NCBI GenBank assembly: GCA_029948255.1
Contig: JALIZF010001787.1
Location: forward strand, 434,001-498,000
Origin: Telmatactis stephensoni
Lineage: Eukaryota; Cnidaria; Anthozoa; Actiniaria; Isophelliidae
Length of the DNA stretch: 64,000 nt
Direction: 5' to 3'
The notes under the pieces: generated by a model
What the model was told of the DNA's origin: nothing
Database searches by the model: none
What the model saw: the letters and a program-made list of their open reading frames with translations, nothing else
Translations under genes and position numbers: made by a program
Shown here: one piece after another, positions 57,069 through 64,000 of the stretch
Layout of the letters: every line of letters starts with the position of its first letter
Position numbering within the stretch: the stretch's first letter is position 1

Positions 57069-57894
57069 TAAAATCAGCAAAACCAAAAAAAGTACTCCAA
57101 GGTAGCAATTGTCGATTTTGAAATGTCACTGATTCCGTATATGGGCAAAGTCGTTTATTCTCAGCGATTCTATGACAGACAAATATTCTTATAGTTACTA
57201 CCCCCACCCCCCTTCATGTGTTGTAAGATATTAGCCAATTGTTGGTAGTATAACGTTGTATATGACACTTTGAACAGGTTATAAGTTATTTAGATACTAT
57301 ATGACACCAGTTAACTACCAAAAAGAACATGGACACATCGCCAATGGAAACAATGCCAGTTTAACTGAGATACCCGTATAGCTGGTGTCCGTTTTTCTTT
57401 TGTTTCCAACTACGATTGAGCTTCTCAGACCAGAGTTAACTAGAATAGAAAAGATTCGCTCAAACTACATCCCTTGAACAACTCTGGCGATCACTTATCA
57501 CTGGAACAGAAAAGTTTCTTTTAAGGTGAGTTGTTTGTTGAAATACGATGCGTTTTGGTTAGACCAAGTGACTTTCAAATTGTTTTTGAAAGCTGTAAAA
57601 GCAACGAGGGATTATCGGTTTCGCGTCATAAAGATATAAGTTCCTGGGAAATTGAAATCTTGGATACTAAGGTTATTACAGCTTTTGGAAGTTAATTTGT
57701 TCAGCTTATAATTTTTATCTTTGGAGGTCAGGGGGATCATAGATCATCTTTTCTATAAAGATGGCAGGATCGACATCGTCCAATGAACAGCAACGTTGTT
57801 ATAGTTTGTATTGGGAGGTCTGCTCTCAGCGCCTTTGCCGTCAACACATAAATACAGCATTATCTTCAATTCACTTTTTCACTTCAGAGTAATC

Positions 57895-58210
57895 TGTTTA
57901 TCGATCACTCCCTAGCTAGATCTAAAGCTTTAGACTTCTTTACTTTACACCGTTATATTTTCGAACAGGATTAAACTCGTACAGTGGCCTTTCTCCACAG
58001 ACACTCCCATGATATGGACGATCTTGCGAGACAGTTTTATCTCCATTTCACTTCTTTGCTTCACATGCAGTAATCATGTCTGAAATCGAATACTTCCTAG
58101 ATCTAAAGCTTAATTCCGACATTATTCTCCATTTTAGACTGTTGTACATTCGAACAAATGCAGGATTAAACTGACGTTTCCATAATATGGACGATCTGGC
58201 AAAAGCCTTT
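57895..58210. repeat. Diverged tandem duplication of about 175 bp
   Basis: GATCTAAAGCTT, ATTCGAACA, GGATTAAACT and ATATGGACGATCT occur in the same order twice, at about 57918-58025 and 58099-58197. Confidence 0.6.
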
Positions 58211-58540
58211 GTTAGGCTAATTCTATTTATATGTTCACATGACCATCACTTAAATGTTTTTCCAAAAAAAAAAGAAGAAGAAGAAGAAGAAAAAAAAAGT
58301 TCTAGTGGCTTTCGGGCAGCTAGCTACTGCTGGTACCGAAGGTGTCCCCCAGAGTTTCTTGCTGCACATGGCTACTAGTCTCTTTAAGGCAAATGATGTA
58401 CGCACCTGCATTAAAGAATTTATGATTGGGTATATTAAAATGCAAGAAAATAAAACTTTTAACGTAAGAGACAGCATATTCTTTTTGCGATTATACATCA
58501 CTGTTTGTCTGCATGTAGCTCTCACCACTGACAATCCGTC

Positions 58541-58902
58541 CATGGGAAACTCCCATATATTTGGGGTGGGGATGCTCGTCGTACAATTTAGGGATCAAAA
58601 TCCGCGATCTGCATGGTACCATTTAAGGTGTCTCAACTGTTATTTGACTACCAGAGACTAAGCTGGTACCCTTTAGGGTGTTTGTCAGTGAGACATCCTC
58701 ATATACTTTACAAGTAGGTGTTCGAATTAAGATTCTGTCTTTGAAAAATATAGTATTTATTATTTTTGAGTTGGTACCTTTTTAGAGGTAAAAATCTTGG
58801 GTTGCCACGCCCACCTGGATAAGACACAGGTACCTTTATGGGTCATTTTCAAAATTTCCGACGAGTGACCCCACCCTTCTATATAAAGGAGTCCTCCCTG
58901 GG
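58541..58902. mobile_element. MITE, family B, with 9-bp target duplication
   Basis: CAATCCGTC lies on both sides (58532-58540 and 58903-58911). The ends are near-complements (CATGGGAAACTCCCATATAT and ATATAAAGGAGTCCTCCCTG). Internal GGTACC-containing units (CTTTTAGGGTG, GGTACCTTT) repeat. Same family as 27231-27606 and the fragment at 8077-8235. Confidence 0.75.
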
Positions 58903-59153
58903 CAATCCGTCACAAAGTTTCTCTCTCTCTTAGCTTTAATCTGTCTGATCCTAAATAGGGCTGGGGCCTGTAAGCTTTCAGTTCGTTTCTCTCCATTTTG
59001 AGACAGTCACGAGTGGAAGGTTGATAAGTCAACGCAAGAAGCACGGTCTATTGTGATTATAATGCAAATCCTAGAGACTTATTAGCTACTTTAACACTAA
59101 GAATAACTGTTGGGGCTAACTGTATAACTTTTGTATTTAGTGAAGACGACATT

Positions 59154-62100
59154 ATGAAAGTTTTCCTGACTTGGTTACTTTGTACTGTAGTTGCAGCCTC
59201 CACTTCTACAGTCAAAGGTATGGTTCATGTCTTAAATCTATCCACATCGATCATCATCATTATTCATCACCGTCATCTTAACCACCATCATTTTGGGATT
59301 TGGACACTTATTTATAGACATCGCAAATATTTTGATAAGTCCAAAGCCTTTGAATAGGAGACAATTAAGGCCCAGATACACAATGTAGTCTTTCTTGTAA
59401 CGTTGCGCACAACAGCCGAATTGCAGCGTGTCCCCACCTCTTCATGGTCAATAGCTTTCCGCGAAACAGTTGCATAAAAAAAAACAGTGGAAATCAGCGT
59501 TGCAGGAAAAGCTGAAGGGAAGGTTTAGGTTTCATGGTGTCCTGGCTTTTACAAATGGTTTTAGCATTTCCCATTGAAGGGTGGATGCATGTCCACGGAG
59601 GGGGTGACCTGTGGCACTACAGAAGACACACCTCTATATCCACACATGTAATATATACAATTTCTTTTTGTACTTCATCAAATAGCTCGATGTGTTGACC
59701 AATATGGACACTGTCAGGAGTGGAGCAAGGCAGGCTTTTGTAACGTCGTTGGGTACAAGACATACATGACGGTGATGTGCCCATACTCGTGCAACAAATG
59801 TAGAGGTATTTAATTATATCAAAGCCATAATCCATCTTATCATGGTTAGATACCCCTAGCTTATCTCTGAATGTGTTGGTATTGAAAGACTTGTCGCTGA
59901 ATGAGCTGGGTGTTAGGCTGAAAACTAATCACTAGTCTGAAAAGGACTGGTAAAAATGAGGCTAACGGTTATGTTACACTAAGCTACAACTTAAGCGCAC
60001 CATTCAGTGCACTAATAATCGGCGTTGTGTGACATTTTTAGCGCAATATTGTTGCTGCATGTGATTTTTGAACGACCTTCAAAAACTCCCGTCATCATTT
60101 CCACAATTTCTTTGCATGCCATGTTACACTATGCCAACTTTTATATTAACGCAATGTTGCATATAACACATGCTGTTGTAACATTATCTTGAACGGGAGA
60201 AAAGGAAAGTAGAGTATAGTATTAGATCACGAGAATTTATAATTAAGTACTTATTTTGAGTAATGCAATAGCAAATTGTCCCCTAGACATCAGAATCTTA
60301 TATTTCTGTGCATTTTTAGACCACACAGTGACCAGATCATCAGGAGATGACAAAGAAGAATCAGGATCAGGTGTCGATGTACAAGAAGACGTGTCATCCA
60401 CCACTGAGCAGCCAAATAATGCCAATGAGGCTGTTAATCCAAAAACTGAAGAAACTAAGGAGGAAGATGAACCACAAAGGAGTGATATTCAAGTAAATGC
60501 TAATCCAGAAACCTTTCAGGAAAGTCCAAAACCACCCGAAGACAAAAGAAGTTATCAAGGGCAGCAAACCCAGGCAGTTACTAATGTTCCTCAGGATATC
60601 AACCCACCTGGGGTACGTGAGGCTGTCACGCCCCAAAATGTCGACGATGACATTGATCCACGCTCAAAAATAGCGGTTCCACCAGTAAAACAACTCCATG
60701 CCATCGTTAAAACACTGAAGACAGTCGCAGGGACTACTCCAACTAATAAGGCGGTAACATCCGGGGAAGGTCAGCCCGACGAGATGAAGGACATAGCTGG
60801 TGAGGTGACGAGTGGATCGAAGATTTTCGAGGAGGATGTTAGTGAACCTGAAAGTACATCAGGATGTGCTTCTGGCTATGGATGTTTTTCTGAACCAGGC
60901 GAACAGGTGAAAGAATCTCAAGGTGATGAAACACAGGAGCTTGAGTCGAGATCCAAGATCGATGTTCCAGAGTCATATAGACAGGACACACCTTATGAGC
61001 TTGAGTCGAGATCCAAGATTGATGTTCCAGAGACTTCTAAACAGATCGCCGTGACACAAGTTGATAAGGCACCAAGGAATGAAAAGACTATCGATGGTCA
61101 TGGTGAGGACATAGATGGAGAAACCAAGAAAGTCGCCGAATCTATTGATACTCCTAAGAAACAAAAAGACAAACCCAAAGACATTGATCACGAACAAGAC
61201 ATAGATAGAGAAAAACCTGCTGATAAAGAAAGTGGATCGGGTGATACCTCATCAGAGGCAAAATCAGCCCAAAACCAACAAAGCACTATCGACCCAAAAC
61301 CAGTAGACGAAAAAACAGTCAAGACGATATCAGCTGATAATACCAAAACTGGCTCTACAGAACACAATTCTGTAAAATCGGGTGATACCTCATCAGAGGC
61401 AAAATCAGCCCAAAACCAACAAAGCACCATCGACCAAAAACCAGTAGACGAAAAAACCGTCAAGACGGTATCAGATGATAATACCAAAACTGGCTCTACA
61501 GATTACAATTCTGTAAAACAACCATCAGAGACTGCTGATAAAAATACAAAAGAAGTCCAAAAGGACAATATGAATGATGAGACATCTGAAAACACAATTA
61601 GTGGTTCTGGAAAAGATTCTGGGGCTGATACCAAACCAAAGCTCGATTCAATCGATAAAATATCGGAAGAAGACAAGGAGGAAAACATCGATGAAATTAA
61701 GTCGGTTGATACAACCACAAGCAGTAAGGAGAAAGACATTGATCAAGAGACTGACACCACGGAAGGTAGTGGTTCTGGTAGTAGACAGACACCTATCGAT
61801 GATACTCAAAATGACGCCCCAGAAGAAACCCCAAAAGCTGAGAGTGTGGCTTCAGAGACCCCAACAGAGGATCATTCTGGCAGCGGTTCGGGGCACCAAA
61901 AAGTCGAAGAAGACAACATTGAAGATGCTCTTTTTGAAAAAGGGGAAACCAAGGCGGCACCTGCAAGTTTGGCAACTAAGACAGAACCAAAGGCCAAAAA
62001 GGAAGGAAAGCAAGACGTGGTTTCTTCTGTGGATAAAAACAAAGAAACATCAACAGAAAAGAAAGAGGAAAAAGCTAATTTTAAGGACTTGACTTCGCTT

Positions 62101-63622
62101 AAGAAAAAAGAAAGACTGACCTCCATGGAGGAGATGATAAACAACGGCAAACTGAAACCTCAAAAGGTCGTTGATGCTCAAGCAAGCACGAGGGAAGAAG
62201 TTCCAAAATTTGAGAACCAGGAAGAAGAGGCAGAACAACAATTTATTGCTGACAAAATAGGTAAATTAATGCAGCACAATTGGCAAATTGTTAATGTAGA
62301 ATGGTAGTATGATCCATGCTTCAACATGGGCGTCTCAGAAATATACTGAAGAAGATCTGGAAACGAATTATGATCATTTGTATCTTGTGAAGTCCAATAG
62401 AGCAGTTTCCCCGCTATGATTGTAAAAAAAACCCCAAAAAACCCCGCAATGTGATCGTTTCAGTGCCTTGATATCTATAACTGTAAAACTTGGCATCTAA
62501 AATTCCTACCGTGAACATGCCGTACCGTATTGCCGTGACATCGACTGTACCGTTTACATGGTTATACGAAAACTGCTTTATAGAACTTGACCAATATCAT
62601 CAATACTGCGCTCCGACAAGATGAATTAATGTGGACTTATGGTTCATAACTTTTATATCTACTCAACAGGTAAAAGTCACAAGATATCCCTAGTTCTGGA
62701 TCAACATTATTACAAGCCATACGCCAATGAGGACTCTATGGCATATGAGATGCTCGCTTTAGACCTCAAAAAAGAAGTAAGTGAAAAATACCGGATTGTA
62801 AAGGCCCTTTTTGTGCCAGTAGTATTTTGTGAAGATAGGATGGAAACGGACAATAACTGATGAACTCATGATTGTACGGAGGACTCCAAACTTTGGCTAG
62901 GAGACCTGTTTTCGTGCATTCTACTTAGGAAATTAGTGATTCTCAGAATAGGTACTCTCCAGGCTACGTTCGCACTAAAGATGACGTATACTTCTGTTTT
63001 CACACCCTTTCTTCTACGCTTAGGCCTTCCATCCACACTAGTAAAAAACGCTGTTTAGCGTGGATAGGTTTAACGGTAGCAAAAACCTTTTTGAATTCAG
63101 TATCCGGACTAGTGTGGACGCAGACTCAGTCAGGTACCCTCTAGTTGGGATGGGGGTGGGGGTGATCACTAGTGTCACTCCAGAGACGCCTCAAAAATGA
63201 AATTCCCATGTATGGCAAAACTATTGAAAAATACTAACGATAAATACTTCACAGAAGTTGACAACCAGTTATGTACTTCTCAGCACTAACTGATAACTAA
63301 TAGCACCCACTATTTCGTCTCAGGTGGAACGCGCAGTTGGCAATAATGCTTTGGTCTCACAAATAACTTTCAGGTAAAGAAGTCAATTTCACGTCTAGTA
63401 AGAATCATGTGAAATTTGTTTTACTTATTTGTTCTCATTCCCTAACTTTGTTGGCATTTGTATATTTGTAGTGAAATAAAGAAACCGGGTAAACTGCCAA
63501 GCTTTTCTCACGTTCTGGCCAAATTTACACTAAATGGAGACGAAAACAAACTTCGTATGGATGTTAAAAAAGGAACTGTTGGAGAGATGATGGTCGACAA
63601 GCACTTCTTCCAGTCTTCATAA
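59154..63622 (+). CDS. Secreted ShKT - acidic SGSG-rich - SEA-like protein (6 exons)
   Basis: Exons: 59154-59217, 59686-59805, 60320-62260, 62670-62776, 63324-63373, 63472-63622. They join to 2433 nt (810 aa). Residues 1-20 are a signal peptide (VFLTWLLCTVVAAS). Residues 22-61 are a full ShKT module with six cysteines (24, 31, 40, 53, 57, 60) and the family CQEWSKAGFC and MCPYSCNKC blocks. The adjacent Lys-Tyr pair of channel-blocking ShK peptides is absent. Residues 62-708 are Asp/Glu/Lys/Ser/Thr-rich and low in hydrophobics. They repeat RSKIDVPE and a 47-residue unit, and contain about five SGSG sites beside acidic residues (EESGSGVD, TEGSGSGS, DHSGSGSG), as used for glycosaminoglycan attachment. 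Residues 710-810 look SEA-like (YYKPYANEDSMAYEMLALDL, then QITFRS, then FSHVLAKFTL), without a GSxxV cleavage site. An extracellular matrix or skeletal-matrix proteoglycan is the best inference. Confidence 0.82.
61237..61520 (+). repeat. In-frame 141-bp tandem duplication in the acidic exon
   Basis: GGTGATACCTCATCAGAGGC begins at 61240 and again at 61381. The two 47-residue units are nearly identical. A shorter in-frame repeat (GAGTCGAGATCCAAGAT) occurs at about 60943 and 61003. Confidence 0.9.
62398..62582. mobile_element. Palindromic MITE, family A
   Basis: Starts TAGAGCAGTTTCC and ends TTATACGAAAACTGCTTTATA. It lies in the intron before the first SEA-like exon of the ShKT-SEA gene. Confidence 0.7.
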
Positions 63623-64000
63623 ACTGTTGTAGGATTTTTATAATATGAACTTAAATCTCTAATGACCTGGGAGCTAAAGATTTGACAGTTTCTTTGAGAA
63701 ATCGTCTACACAAGCAAATTTCACTTTTGACCAATTTTCTTTCCCAAAAAGCTAACCTACACGTTAGCTTTCGAGAAAATGCATTGTCATATATTATAGA
63801 TTTTGCCAAATTTTTCTCATCCACGCGGTCCAAAAATATTTGTTATATAAAATTTGCTGGTATACGAGGGTCTTAAGATAATTCCCAACATCAACTATTA
63901 TTATTCACGCAACATGTTAGTCCACTTCGGGCGTCAATCATGTTGTCTCACGGAAGGTATGGTGGTACAGATTTGATTTTTCTAAACAAAAAGATGCTTT
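63623..64000. other. 3' flank of the ShKT-SEA gene
   Basis: It contains the inverted partner (63655-63775) of the 55.2-kb repeat, including a small CTAACCTACACGTTAG palindrome. Nothing else is recognised up to the window end. Confidence 0.6.

Larger units (their letters stand above)
54799..59153. other. Spacer between the Tctex1 gene and the ShKT-SEA gene
   Basis: It holds a repeat shared with 63655-63775 (at 55183-55290), a (ACAA)n run, a family A fragment, a 252-bp MITE (56817-57068), a diverged tandem duplication (57895-58210) and a family B MITE (58541-58902). No gene is recognised; frames at 55925-56140 and 58254-58661 are rejected. Confidence 0.55.

Noticed and set aside
58254..58661. 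135-codon plus frame starting in a poly-Lys run
   Set aside because: It starts in an A-rich tract and runs into the family B MITE; no signature.
59686..59805. ShKT exon read as a potassium-channel toxin
   Set aside because: The module is part of a large matrix-like protein, and the adjacent Lys-Tyr pair typical of channel-blocking ShK peptides is absent. ShKT modules are common in non-toxin secreted proteins.
61574..62092. 172-codon plus frame inside the acidic exon of the ShKT-SEA gene
   Set aside because: Shifted-frame shadow of the repetitive coding exon; very basic composition mirrors the acidic frame.

Overview
This is nuclear DNA from an animal, most likely an anthozoan cnidarian (coral or sea anemone). 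The basis is intron-rich genes with GT-AG junctions, AT-rich spacers crowded with short inverted-repeat transposons, and secreted families common in cnidarians: a six-cysteine ShKT module, a GCYKD/WSC-like module and a Hog/Hint autoprocessing domain. The genus cannot be fixed from this window. There is no CRISPR array, operon or prokaryotic system.

Layout. (1) EIF2B4, the delta subunit of eIF2B, lies on the minus strand (650-10053, 14 exons). It is head-to-head with a UCP4-type mitochondrial carrier (SLC25A27-like, plus strand, 10520-17157, 10 exons) across a spacer of about 470 bp. (2) After a gene-poor stretch comes a six-exon secreted gene at 21474-26102. It encodes a signal peptide, a linker, a GCYKD/WSC-like module and a C-terminal Hedgehog-type Hog domain. 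(3) A tandem segmental duplication follows. Its second copy holds a broken version of the WSC-Hog gene (about 29802-31190). Its first copy holds a stray, broken copy of the last exon of STT3A (26733-26824). (4) The intact STT3A gene, the catalytic oligosaccharyltransferase subunit, runs on the minus strand (32700-43750, 16 exons), with introns full of repeats. (5) The right third has an orphan Ser/Pro-rich intronless ORF (45843-46502), a two-exon secreted Arg/His-rich peptide (50395-50907), a weak candidate small secreted gene (52268-53133), an intronless Tctex1/dynein light chain-type protein (53971-54798), and a six-exon secreted protein with ShKT, acidic SGSG-rich and SEA-like regions (59154-63622).

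The genes do not form one pathway. EIF2B4, UCP4 and STT3A are housekeeping (translation initiation, mitochondrial transport, N-glycosylation). The interleaved secreted genes look lineage-specific. About a dozen copies of one palindromic MITE family, several TAA/TTA-flanked MITEs, a 2.15-kb foldback element, a hAT-like relic and long simple-sequence arrays fill introns and spacers.

Exon boundaries were worked out by hand from splice consensus, reading phase and recalled family sequences. Each of the six spliced models keeps one reading frame and sums to a multiple of three. No database or transcript was consulted.
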